Shown here: positions 1 through 7,718 of the stretch, one piece after another
Layout: the number at the start of each line of letters is the position of its first letter
How positions within the stretch are numbered: position 1 is the first letter of the stretch
Source: JAYRSJ01 sp041920215
Lineage (GTDB): Bacteria; Pseudomonadota; Gammaproteobacteria; Burkholderiales; Burkholderiaceae_C
Direction: 5' to 3'
Assembly (NCBI GenBank): GCA_041920215.1
Contig: JAYRSJ010000012.1
Span: 1 to 64,000 of the forward strand
DNA: 64,000 nucleotides
Notes under the pieces: generated by a model
Seen by the model: only the letters and a program-made list of their open reading frames with translations
The model's database searches: none
Told to the model about the DNA's origin: nothing
Translations under genes and position numbers: made by a program

Positions 1-385
1 TACGGTGCCATTCGTCGCTGTACTTGCCACCCACGCGGTGCAGGTCCGGGCCGGTGCGCTTGGAGCCCCACTGGAAGGGGTGGTCGTAGACGAACTCACC
101 GGCCGTCGAATAGTGGCCATAGCGCAGTGTCTCGGCACGGAAGGGGCGAATCATCTGCGAATGGCAGTTGTAGCAGCCCTCGCGGATATAGACGTCCCGG
201 CCGGCCAGCTGCAGCGGTGTGTAGGGCTTGAGGCCCTCCACCGGCTGCGTGGTCGAACGCTGGAAGTACAGCGGCACGATCTCGACGATGCCACCGACCA
301 GCACGGTCAGCAGCACCAGCACGATCATCAGGAAGTTGCTGGTTTCGATCTTCTCGTGGCCAGCAGGGTTGTGGTGGTTAGCCAT
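1..385 (-). CDS. ccoO: cbb3-type cytochrome c oxidase subunit II (CcoO), 3' end outside window
   Basis: Mono-heme c subunit of the high-affinity cbb3 terminal oxidase, which passes electrons to the CcoN catalytic subunit in the cytoplasmic membrane. The visible 128 residues have one N-terminal membrane helix (about residues 18-40). A heme c motif CYNCH follows at residues 71-75, inside a strongly conserved EGCYNCHSQMIRP stretch. The ATG at 385 has a good AAAGGA ribosome site about 8 bases upstream and follows ccoN by 16 bp, so the genes are co-transcribed. The gene runs off the left edge without a stop; ccoQ and ccoP would be expected beyond it. Confidence 0.95.
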   Translation of the reverse strand, partial: MANHHNPAGHEKIETSNFLMIVLVLLTVLVGGIVEIVPLYFQRSTTQPVEGLKPYTPLQLAGRDVYIREGCYNCHSQMIRPFRAETLRYGHYSTAGEFVYDHPFQWGSKRTGPDLHRVGGKYSDEWHR

Positions 386-401
386 TTGTTCTTGTCCTTT
401 C

Positions 402-1850
402 TCAGGCGTGGGCCACGACTGCCGGGATGCGCACCGGCTCGGGACGACCCGCCTGCACCGTCTTCACCACGTTCCAGGCCATGATCAGCATGCCGCCCAG
501 GTAGAGGGCGCCGCCGGCCAGCCGGATCACATAGAAGGGGAAGGTGGCCTTGACGCTCTCGACAAAGGTGTAGACCAGGGTGCCGTCCGGATTCACCGCA
601 CGCCACATCAGGCCCTGCATCACGCCGGCAATCCACATCGCCGCGATATAGAGCACGATGCCCAGGGTCGCGACCCAGAAATGCAGCTCGATGGCGCGCT
701 TGGAGAACATCTCGGTGCGGCCGTACATGCGCGGGATCAGGTGGTACAAGCAGCCAATCGAGATCAGACCCACCCAGCCCAGTGCGCCCGAGTGCACATG
801 GCCGACGGTCCAATCGGTGTAGTGCGACAGCGCATTGACGGTCTTGATCGACATCATCGGACCCTCGAAGGTCGACATGCCGTAGAAGCTCAGCGAGACG
901 ATCAGGAACTTCAGGATCGGGTCATCGCGCAGCTTGTGCCAAGCACCGCTCAGGGTCATGATGCCATTGATCATGCCGCCCCAGCTGGGCGCCAGCAGCA
1001 CCAGCGAGAACACCATGCCCACGCTCTGCGCCCAGTCCGGCAGCGCGGTGTAGTGCAGATGGTGGGGGCCCGCCCACATATAGGTGAAGATCAGGGCCCA
1101 GAAGTGGACAATGGACAGGCGGTAGCTGTACACCGGGCGACCAGCCTGCTTGGGGATGTAGTAGTACATCATCCCGAGGAAGCCCGCGGTCAGGAAGAAG
1201 CCCACCGCGTTATGGCCATACCACCACTGCACCATCGCGTCCTGCACGCCCGCATAGGCCGAGTAGCTCTTGGTCCAGCTGACCGGAATGGCTGCGCTAT
1301 TGACCAGGTGCAACAGCGCCACCGCGATGATGAAGGCACCGAAGAACCAGTTCGCCACATAGATGTGGCGCACCTTGCGCGTGCCCACCGTGCCGAAAAA
1401 CACGATGGCATAGCTGACCCAGACGACGGTGATCAGCAGGTCGATCGGCCATTCCAGCTCGGCATACTCCTTGCCGCTGGTCAGGCCCAGCGGCAAGGAG
1501 ATGGCCGCGGCGACGATCACCAGCTGCCAGCCCCAGAAGGTCAGCCAGGCCAGGCCAGGCGCGAACAAGCGCGTCTGACCGGTGCGCTGCACCACGTGAT
1601 AGGCGGTCGCGAACAGCGTGCAACCACCGAAGGCGAAGATCACCGCATTGGTGTGCAGGGGACGCAGGCGCCCATAGCTGAGCCATGGGATCCCCAGGTT
1701 CAGCTCGGGCCAGGTCAGCTGGGCGGCGATGATGACGCCCACCAGCATGCCCACCACGCCCCATAGCACGGCGGCGAGCGCAAAGGCCCGCACCACGCCA
1801 TCTTCATACACGGGTCCCGCCGACCCGCCAGGCCTTGCAACACTAGCCAT
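402..1850 (-). CDS. ccoN: cbb3-type cytochrome c oxidase subunit I (CcoN)
   Basis: Catalytic heme-copper subunit of the cbb3 oxidase, reducing O2 to water at low oxygen tension. The 482-residue polytopic protein is of normal family length. A heme-ligand region LRPLHTNAVIF lies near residue 65, a CuB-region GPHHLHYTALP near 260, and HYTDWTVGHVHSG near 345, all typical of CcoN. The ATG at 1850 lies inside the end of ccoS (8-bp overlap) with AAGGAG seven bases before it, suggesting translational coupling. It belongs to the leftward ccoI-ccoS-ccoN-ccoO unit. Confidence 0.97.
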   Translation of the reverse strand: MASVARPGGSAGPVYEDGVVRAFALAAVLWGVVGMLVGVIIAAQLTWPELNLGIPWLSYGRLRPLHTNAVIFAFGGCTLFATAYHVVQRTGQTRLFAPGLAWLTFWGWQLVIVAAAISLPLGLTSGKEYAELEWPIDLLITVVWVSYAIVFFGTVGTRKVRHIYVANWFFGAFIIAVALLHLVNSAAIPVSWTKSYSAYAGVQDAMVQWWYGHNAVGFFLTAGFLGMMYYYIPKQAGRPVYSYRLSIVHFWALIFTYMWAGPHHLHYTALPDWAQSVGMVFSLVLLAPSWGGMINGIMTLSGAWHKLRDDPILKFLIVSLSFYGMSTFEGPMMSIKTVNALSHYTDWTVGHVHSGALGWVGLISIGCLYHLIPRMYGRTEMFSKRAIELHFWVATLGIVLYIAAMWIAGVMQGLMWRAVNPDGTLVYTFVESVKATFPFYVIRLAGGALYLGGMLIMAWNVVKTVQAGRPEPVRIPAVVAHA

Positions 1851-2076
1851 CTAGACGCTCCTTGCTTAAATCCTTGTTGATCGCAGGGGATTCTCCTGGG
1901 CCCGCCGAACGCAAGCCTTGATCGCGGTCAACCCCCTCGCCCTCGTGCTCGAAAATGCGTTCTCCCTCGCGTTCGAGGTCATCCATCTGCCCGCTATTCA
2001 GGGCCCAGCCAAACAATCCGACGATGGCCAGCACCAGCACCACCGAAACCGGAATCAGCAGATAAAGAATCTCCAT
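1843..2076 (-). CDS. ccoS: cbb3-type cytochrome oxidase assembly protein CcoS
   Basis: Small (77 aa) single-pass membrane protein needed for maturation of the cbb3 oxidase. The N-terminus MEILYLLIPVSVVLVLAI is the family's membrane helix. It is followed by the conserved FGWALNSGQMDDLEREG segment and then a polar tail of about 35 residues that is longer than usual. The ATG at 2076 is 2 bp from the end of ccoI and the gene overlaps the start of ccoN by 8 bp. A longer reading frame continues upstream inside ccoI, but the family N-terminus fixes this start. Confidence 0.93.
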   Translation of the reverse strand: MEILYLLIPVSVVLVLAIVGLFGWALNSGQMDDLEREGERIFEHEGEGVDRDQGLRSAGPGESPAINKDLSKERLDG

Positions 2077-2078
2077 CG

Positions 2079-4379
2079 CTAGCCGCCCTGCTCCGCCCGG
2101 GCCGGCAGCCGCGCCAGGCTCAGGGCATTGGCAATCACGAGCAGCGAACTCAGGGCCATGCCCAGACCGGCCGCCCAGGGCGGCAGCCAGCCGATCAGCG
2201 CCAGCGGTATGCAAGCGGCGTTGTAGAGCGCAGCCCAGGCCAGGTTCTGGCGGATGACGCGGCGGGTGCGCAGCGCCAGTCCACGCAGGGCCACCACATC
2301 CAACAGGCGGCCCGACAGCACAACGCCATCGGCCTGAGCCCTGGCGATCAGCGCGCCCTGCCCCATGGCCAGGCTGGCATCGGCGCGCGCCAGCACCGGT
2401 GCGTCGTTGATGCCATCGCCTACCATCAGCACCTTGTGGCCCTGGGCCTGCAGCGCAGCGACTGCGGCCAGCTTGGCCTCGGGGCTGGCCCCGCCCTGCA
2501 CCTGGGGTATGCCGGCCGCTGCGGCCATCGCCTCGGCACGCGCCTGCACATCGCCCGACAGCAGCACAATCTGCAGTCCCTGCGCCTGCAGTTGGGCCAC
2601 CGCTGCATGGGCATCCTCACGCAGGGCCTCACCGAACTGCAGCTGCAGCAGCGGCTCGCCCGGCCGGCCGAAAGCCAGCTGGGCCTGCTGGACGAGTGGG
2701 ACCGCCCCCGCCCCTACGGCTCCGCCCTCGGCCACCCAGGCCGGTGAACCCAAACGCCAGCGCTGACCCGCGTCGTCCAAGGCCTGCATCCCCAGGCCCG
2801 GCAATTCCTGCACCTGGTGCCAGGTCTTGCCTGCCGGCGCCACGCCCAGCGCCAGCAACGCCCGCGCGAACACATGATGCGACTGGGCGGCCAGCGCCGT
2901 GGCGGCAGCCAGCAGCGCCTGCGCCTCGGCCGTCTCGCGCGGCGGCCAGCTCTGCAGCAGCTGCATGCGCTCCTCGGTCAGCGTGCCGGTCTTGTCCAGC
3001 ACCACCGTGTCCACCTGGGCCAGCACCTCCAGCAGCTCCAGCCGGGCCAGCAGCACGCCACGCCGGGCCAGCGCCCCCGCCGCGGCCAGCCAGGCCGAGG
3101 GCGCTGCCAGCGAGAGCGCACAGGGGCAGGTGACGATCAGCACCGACACCGCCACCCACACCGCGCGCTCGGGCTGGATCTGGCTCCACACCAGGGCCGC
3201 GCCTACGGCCAGCAGCACCACCACCCAGAGAAAGGGCCCGGCCACGCGGTCGGCCATGCGCAGGGACGCCGGCCGCTGGGTCAGCGCGCTGCGCATCAGG
3301 CGCACGATGGCCTCGTAGCGGGTGTCGGCGCCCAGGCGTTCCACCGCCATCACCACCGGCGCCTGCAGATTGAGGCTGCCCGCCACCAGCTCATCGCCCG
3401 CCGCTTTGCTGACCGGATGCGACTCACCGCTGAGCAGGGCCTCGTCGGCGGCGGTACTCCCGCTCAGCAGCTTGCCGTCGGCCGGGAAGGCCTGGCCCAC
3501 CGGCACACGCACCCTGTCGCCGATGCGCAGCTTCAGCGGGCTCAGCCACTCCGAGCTGCCATCGCTGGCCAGACGCTCCACCTGCTCGGGAAGGCTGCCG
3601 CTGGCCCGCTCCAGCTCGCGCGCCACGCGGTGCCGGGCCATCAGCTCGAAATGGCGGCCTGCCAGCAGGAAGCTGACGAACATGGTCAGCGAATCGAAGT
3701 AGACCTCATGGCCGAACAGGCCGCCCGGGTCGAAGGTGGCCGCGCTGCTGGCCACGAAGGTGACCGCGATGCCCAGGCTCACCGGCACATCCATGCCCAG
3801 CCGGCGCTGGCGCAGCTGGGCCCAGGCGCTGCTAAAGAAGGGGCCGGCCGAGAACAGCAGCACCGGCAGGGACAGCACCCAGGAGCCCCAGTTGAGCAGA
3901 TTGCGCAGGTCAATCGTCATCTCGCCGGGCTCGGCCACATAGATGGGCCAGGCCAGCATCATGACCTGCATCATCAGAAAACTGGCGACAAACAGCCGCC
4001 ACAGCGAGCGGCGCCGCTCGCGCTCGCGCAGCTGGCGGGCCGGCGCCGCCAGATCGGGCACGGCCTGGTAGCCGGCGCGGCTGACCGCCTGCAGCAGCTC
4101 GCTGAGCCGTGCCACGCGGGGGTCCCAGCGCAGCTGCAGGCGCTCGGCCGCCGCACTGACCTGGGCATTGCGTACCCCGGGCTGGGCCAGCAGCGCACGC
4201 TCGATGATGCCGGCGCAGGCGGCGCAATGCATGCCGCCGATCTGCAGCTGCGACAGCGCCTCGCCATCGGCGCTCCACTGGGTGAAGCCGGCCTGGGCCT
4301 CGCGCTCATCCAGCGCGGCCGCAGCCCGTCCGTCTTGGCCCGCAGCGCTCGGCTCAAAGGCAAGGACGGAGGCTGTCAT
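2079..4379 (-). CDS. ccoI: Copper-translocating P-type ATPase CcoI (cbb3 oxidase maturation)
   Basis: Heavy-metal P1B-type ATPase that supplies copper for assembly of the cbb3 oxidase. From the chosen start (766 aa) there is an N-terminal metal-binding motif GMHCAAC (Cys 52 and 55). The CPC ion-path motif is near 416, the phosphorylation site DKTGT near 461 and GDGIND near 653. An in-frame ATG at 4415 would add 12 residues. I prefer 4379 because an FNR-type box at 4444-4457 predicts a transcript start near 4409, downstream of 4415. Neither start has a clear ribosome site. First gene of the leftward cco cluster. Confidence 0.93.
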   Translation of the reverse strand: MTASVLAFEPSAAGQDGRAAAALDEREAQAGFTQWSADGEALSQLQIGGMHCAACAGIIERALLAQPGVRNAQVSAAAERLQLRWDPRVARLSELLQAVSRAGYQAVPDLAAPARQLRERERRRSLWRLFVASFLMMQVMMLAWPIYVAEPGEMTIDLRNLLNWGSWVLSLPVLLFSAGPFFSSAWAQLRQRRLGMDVPVSLGIAVTFVASSAATFDPGGLFGHEVYFDSLTMFVSFLLAGRHFELMARHRVARELERASGSLPEQVERLASDGSSEWLSPLKLRIGDRVRVPVGQAFPADGKLLSGSTAADEALLSGESHPVSKAAGDELVAGSLNLQAPVVMAVERLGADTRYEAIVRLMRSALTQRPASLRMADRVAGPFLWVVVLLAVGAALVWSQIQPERAVWVAVSVLIVTCPCALSLAAPSAWLAAAGALARRGVLLARLELLEVLAQVDTVVLDKTGTLTEERMQLLQSWPPRETAEAQALLAAATALAAQSHHVFARALLALGVAPAGKTWHQVQELPGLGMQALDDAGQRWRLGSPAWVAEGGAVGAGAVPLVQQAQLAFGRPGEPLLQLQFGEALREDAHAAVAQLQAQGLQIVLLSGDVQARAEAMAAAAGIPQVQGGASPEAKLAAVAALQAQGHKVLMVGDGINDAPVLARADASLAMGQGALIARAQADGVVLSGRLLDVVALRGLALRTRRVIRQNLAWAALYNAACIPLALIGWLPPWAAGLGMALSSLLVIANALSLARLPARAEQGG

Positions 4380-4408
4380 GGGGCGAAGGCAAGGAGCGGC
4401 AAGGACAC

Positions 4409-4457
4409 AGCCCATAATCTAAGAAAAGCCGCCGTCCTCCAACATGATCTATATCAA
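4409..4457 (-). promoter_or_regulatory. FNR/Anr-type promoter for the cco operon
   Basis: ATGATCTATATCAA at 4444-4457 matches the FNR/Anr consensus TTGAT-N4-ATCAA at 9 of 10 fixed positions. A class II promoter places the box at -41.5, giving a transcript start near 4409. The hexamer TAGATT on the minus strand (4421-4416) then sits at the -10 position and matches TATAAT at 4 of 6 bases. FNR-family control of cbb3 genes is well established; the exact start here is inferred. The box overlaps the first five codons of the divergent DUF192 gene. Confidence 0.65.
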
Positions 4458-4893
4458 GACTTACCTGCGCCTTCTTGGCCTGGCCCTGTTTCTTTCTGGC
4501 ACAGCCCAGGCTCAGCAACAGGCGCAGCAACTGCCCACGGTCCAGCTCCGCGCCGGCATGCACCTGATCCAAGCCGAGCTGGCCCAAACTCAGGAAGAGC
4601 GTGCGATCGGCCTGATGCACCGTCCCAGCCTGCCCGCCAACGCCGGCATGCTCTTTGTCTTCGAGGCGCCGGCCACCCAGTGCTTCTGGATGCGCAATAC
4701 CTTGATTCCGCTGTCCATCGCCTATGTGGCCGATGACGGCAGCATCGTCAACATCGCCGAGATGCAAGCCCTGAGCGAAGACTCGCACTGCTCGGCCAAG
4801 CCGGTGCGCTACGCGCTGGAAATGAACAAGGGCTGGTTCGCCAAGCGCGGCCTCAAGGCCGGCAGCAAGTTGGCCGGCGGCCCCTGGCGCTGA
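4444..4893 (+). CDS. DUF192 domain protein, exported
   Basis: Protein of 149 aa with an N-terminal signal peptide (hydrophobic core about residues 8-19, likely cleavage after TAQA near 23) followed by a DUF192 domain. The hallmark segments are EERAIGLMHRPSLP, AGMLFVFE, CFWMRNTLIPLSIAYV and the end ALEMNKGWF. The function of DUF192 is not established. There is no evident Shine-Dalgarno before the ATG, and the next in-frame Met is well inside the domain. It is divergent from ccoI, and the FNR-type box lies across its start codon, so FNR-family binding could repress it. Confidence 0.88.
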   Translation: MIYIKTYLRLLGLALFLSGTAQAQQQAQQLPTVQLRAGMHLIQAELAQTQEERAIGLMHRPSLPANAGMLFVFEAPATQCFWMRNTLIPLSIAYVADDGSIVNIAEMQALSEDSHCSAKPVRYALEMNKGWFAKRGLKAGSKLAGGPWR

Positions 4894-4914
4894 GGCGAGC
4901 GCTCGCCCCTGCCT

Positions 4915-6321
4915 TCATAGGCGCAAGCGCCAGCTGAGGCGAAAGCCGTCCAGCTCCGGGCGGGTCTGTGCGGTCCACTGCCCACCGAGACGCGTCACCA
5001 CCTCGTAAGCTATCGCCAGGCCCAGCCCGGTGCCGCCGTCGCTGCGCCGATCGGCCCGCTCGCCGCGCCAGAAGGGCTCGGCCAGACGCGGCAGATCCTG
5101 GGGCGCAACGCCCGGCCCGTCGTCCTCGATCTCGATCAGCGCGCCGTCCGCCAGCGCCTGCAGGCGCAGGACGATGCTGCTGCCGCCGTAGCGCAGCGCG
5201 TTGTCCAGCGCGTTGCTGAGCGCCTCGCCCAGCCAGACCGTATGCGCCAGCGCCGGTACCGGCGTCTCCGGCATCTCCAGACTCAGGTTGATACCGGCCC
5301 GGGCAGCGCGCAGCGCGTGCGGTTCGGTCGCCTCACGCAGCAGCGGCCGCAGGTCCAGCACCTCGGCCTGCCCCTCCAGGCTCAGCGCCCCCTGCGAACG
5401 CACCAGGCTCAGCAGCTGACCGATCAGCCGGCTCAGGCGGTCGCTGGCGTTCAGCAAGGCCGCCACCAGCGGTTCCCAGCTGCGCTCGCTGCCCTGCGCT
5501 TGAAGCTGGCCAAGTTCCAGCGCCAGCTCTTGGGTCAGCACCCGCAAGCCGGCCACTGGCGTGCGTAGCTGGTGGGCGGCATCGGCCACAAAGCGGCGCT
5601 GCGAGGCGATCGCCGCCTGCACCTCGGCCAGCAGACTGTTGATGCGCTCGATCAGCGGCCGCGCCTCGGCCGGCACCCCCTCGATCGGCAGGGGGCGCAG
5701 ATCGCTGGGCGCACGCCGTGCCACCTCGCGCGCCACCTCGCGCAGCGGCTGCAGGCCCCGGCCCACGCCCCACCCCAGCATCGTGAACGTGAGCAGCCCC
5801 AGCGCCAGCGTCGGCAGGGCCATGGCCACCAGCACATCGCGCACCAGACGGGCCCGCTTGTGGCGGGTCTCGACCACCGCGATCGAAACCGTGCGATCCA
5901 GCATCGGCGAGCTCAGCGAGAAAAAGGCGCCTCGCACCGTATCGCCGTGGTGGGTGCCATCGAAGAGCAGCGGTTTCTCGAAGCTGTGGTGCCGCAGCTC
6001 GGGACGCGGCACACTCGCATCGCCGGCCAGGGCCTGACCACGCTCGTCCAGCACCACAAAGCTATTGCGTTCGGTGCTGTCCCAGCTGAACAGTTCCAGG
6101 GCCTGGCGGCTCATGTCCAAGAGCGGCCCGCGGTCGGTCCAGACGATCTTTGTCGCCAGCGCGCGCGCCTGGTCCTGCAGGCTGCGGTCGAAGGCCGCAT
6201 TGGCGCTGCGGCTGGCCAGCACATAGGCGCCCAGCGCCGCCAGCAGCATGCCCAACAGCCAGATCCAGCCCAGCGGCGCCAGCAGCTGCCGCCGCAGGCT
6301 GGCGGCGCGGCGCTCAACCAT
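4915..6321 (-). CDS. Sensor histidine kinase, QseC/PmrB-like
   Basis: Membrane histidine kinase of 468 aa paired with the upstream response regulator. N-terminal helix around residues 15-35, a periplasmic sensor region, a second helix near 170-190, then a HAMP-like linker. The H-box AAHQLRTPVAGLR follows near residue 250, with the N-box NALDNALRYGG and G-boxes DDGPGV and GGTGLGLAI. The ATG at 6321 overlaps the regulator stop by 8 bp; the longer upstream frame is the regulator read out of phase. The signal sensed cannot be read from sequence. The C-terminus WRLRL ends normally. Confidence 0.93.
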   Translation of the reverse strand: MVERRAASLRRQLLAPLGWIWLLGMLLAALGAYVLASRSANAAFDRSLQDQARALATKIVWTDRGPLLDMSRQALELFSWDSTERNSFVVLDERGQALAGDASVPRPELRHHSFEKPLLFDGTHHGDTVRGAFFSLSSPMLDRTVSIAVVETRHKRARLVRDVLVAMALPTLALGLLTFTMLGWGVGRGLQPLREVAREVARRAPSDLRPLPIEGVPAEARPLIERINSLLAEVQAAIASQRRFVADAAHQLRTPVAGLRVLTQELALELGQLQAQGSERSWEPLVAALLNASDRLSRLIGQLLSLVRSQGALSLEGQAEVLDLRPLLREATEPHALRAARAGINLSLEMPETPVPALAHTVWLGEALSNALDNALRYGGSSIVLRLQALADGALIEIEDDGPGVAPQDLPRLAEPFWRGERADRRSDGGTGLGLAIAYEVVTRLGGQWTAQTRPELDGFRLSWRLRL

Positions 6322-7009
6322 CGCCGTCCAGCGACTCGGTGCGCCCGGGCGCCTCCAGCACATAGCCGAAGCCGCGCACGGTGCGTATGCTGACGCCCAG
6401 ATCGCCGAAGCGCTTGCGCAGGCGGTGCACATAGACCTCGACCGAGTTCTCGCTGAAATCCGCCTCCCAGCTCGACAGGCGCGCCACGATGGCGTCCTTG
6501 CTGACCACCCGGCCCACCCGCTGCATCAGCATCTCGGCCAGCGCAAACTCGCGCGGACTCAGGCGCACCGGCTCACCCAGGTGGCTCAGCTCGCGATGGC
6601 CCAGGTCCATCAACAGGCCGCCAACCTGCAGGGTGTCGCTGAGCCGGCCCTCGGCGCGCCGCTTCAGCGCGCGCAAGCGGGCGATCAGCTCGGGCAGGTC
6701 AAAGGGCTTGACCAGATAGTCGTCAGCGCCGGCGTTCAGACCAGCGCAGCGGTCGGAGAGTTCATCGCGTGCGGTCAGCAGCAGTACCGGCAGGCGGGCG
6801 CCCGCAGCCCGCCACTGGCGCAGCACGCTCATGCCATCGAGGCCGGGCAGACCCAGGTCCAGCACCGCCAGATCGAACTGCGCGATCAGGCCCGGGGACG
6901 CCGCCTGGCGTCCGTCGGCCAGCAAGTCGACCTGCCAGCCCTCGCGCTCCAGCGCGCGCACCACGCCCAGACTGAGCGCGGCATCGTCCTCGACCAGCAG
7001 AACTCGCAT
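6314..7009 (-). CDS. OmpR-family response regulator, QseB/PmrA-like
   Basis: DNA-binding response regulator of 231 aa. The receiver begins MRVLLVEDDAAL, with the phospho-acceptor Asp in VLDLGLPGLDG near residue 51 and the switch Lys in YLVKPFD near 101. The winged-helix output domain carries VYVHRLRKRFG and TVRGFGYVL. An ATG 27 bases upstream would add MPAFFWADV, which does not belong to the family, so 7009 is chosen. The sodB terminator ends only 11 bases before this start, leaving almost no room for an independent promoter or ribosome site. Confidence 0.92.
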   Translation of the reverse strand: MRVLLVEDDAALSLGVVRALEREGWQVDLLADGRQAASPGLIAQFDLAVLDLGLPGLDGMSVLRQWRAAGARLPVLLLTARDELSDRCAGLNAGADDYLVKPFDLPELIARLRALKRRAEGRLSDTLQVGGLLMDLGHRELSHLGEPVRLSPREFALAEMLMQRVGRVVSKDAIVARLSSWEADFSENSVEVYVHRLRKRFGDLGVSIRTVRGFGYVLEAPGRTESLDGDG

Positions 7010-7020
7010 CACATCGGCCC

Positions 7021-7047
7021 AAAAAAAGGCCGGCATCTAGCCGGCCC
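7021..7047 (-). terminator. Rho-independent terminator of sodB
   Basis: On the minus strand GGCCGGC-TAGAT-GCCGGCC forms a perfect 7-bp stem with a 5-base loop and is followed by seven T residues. It lies 18 bases past the sodB stop and 11 bases before the response-regulator ATG. Confidence 0.88.
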
Positions 7048-7064
7048 GTTAGCACTGCTGAGAC

Positions 7065-7646
7065 TCAGGCGAAGTTCGCCTGGGCGAAGTCCCAGTTGAC
7101 CAGATGGTTCAGGAAGGTCTCGACAAACTTGGGGCGCAGATTGCGGTAGTCGATGTAGTAGGCATGCTCCCACACGTCGATGGTCAGCAGGGCCTTGTCG
7201 GCGGTGGTCAGCGGGGTGCCGGCAGCGCCGGTGTTGACGATGTCCAGCGAGCCATCAGCCTTCTTGACCAGCCAGGTCCAGCCGGAGCCGAAGTTGCCGA
7301 CCGCGCTCTTCGTGAAGGCCTCCTTGAAGGCATCCAGGCTGCCCCACTTGGCGTTGATCGCCTCGAGCAGCGCGCCACTCGGTGCACCGCCGCCATTGGG
7401 CTTCATGCAGCTCCAGAAGAAGGTGTGGTTCCAGATCTGCGCGGCATTGTTGTAGATGGGGCCGCTGCTTTTCTTGACGATGTCCTCCAGCGACATGGCC
7501 TCGAACTCGGTGCCCTTCTGCAGGTTGTTGAGGTTCACGACATAGGCGTTGTGATGCTTGCCGTGGTGGAACTCCAGCGTCTCGGCGCTGTAGTGCGGGG
7601 CCAGAGCGTCCTTGGCATAGGGCAAGGCGGGCAGGGTATGTTCCAT
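7065..7646 (-). CDS. sodB: Superoxide dismutase [Fe]
   Basis: Cytoplasmic iron superoxide dismutase (193 aa), converting superoxide to hydrogen peroxide and oxygen. Metal ligands are visible in HHGKHHNAY (His near 27), NHTFFWS (His near 74) and DVWEHAYYIDYRN (Asp and His near 157 and 161). The PNGGG stretch after NHTFFW is typical of the Fe rather than the Mn type. The ATG at 7646 has GAGAGGA about 7 bases upstream, excluding the longer frame. A TACAAT hexamer at 7708-7703 on the minus strand is a plausible -10 element. Confidence 0.97.
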   Translation of the reverse strand: MEHTLPALPYAKDALAPHYSAETLEFHHGKHHNAYVVNLNNLQKGTEFEAMSLEDIVKKSSGPIYNNAAQIWNHTFFWSCMKPNGGGAPSGALLEAINAKWGSLDAFKEAFTKSAVGNFGSGWTWLVKKADGSLDIVNTGAAGTPLTTADKALLTIDVWEHAYYIDYRNLRPKFVETFLNHLVNWDFAQANFA

Positions 7647-7702
7647 ATCGAATCCTCTCTTCTCGTCGGTCGTTCGGGGGTGTTCAGGCAAAGCCGGCGC
7701 CG

Positions 7703-7708
7703 ATTGTA
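7703..7708 (-). promoter_or_regulatory. Candidate sodB -10 element
   Basis: TACAAT on the minus strand, 57 bases before the sodB ATG and just past the xseA stop. No convincing -35 hexamer is seen at the expected distance, so this is a weak prediction. Confidence 0.35.
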
Positions 7709-7718
7709 GGGAGCTTGC

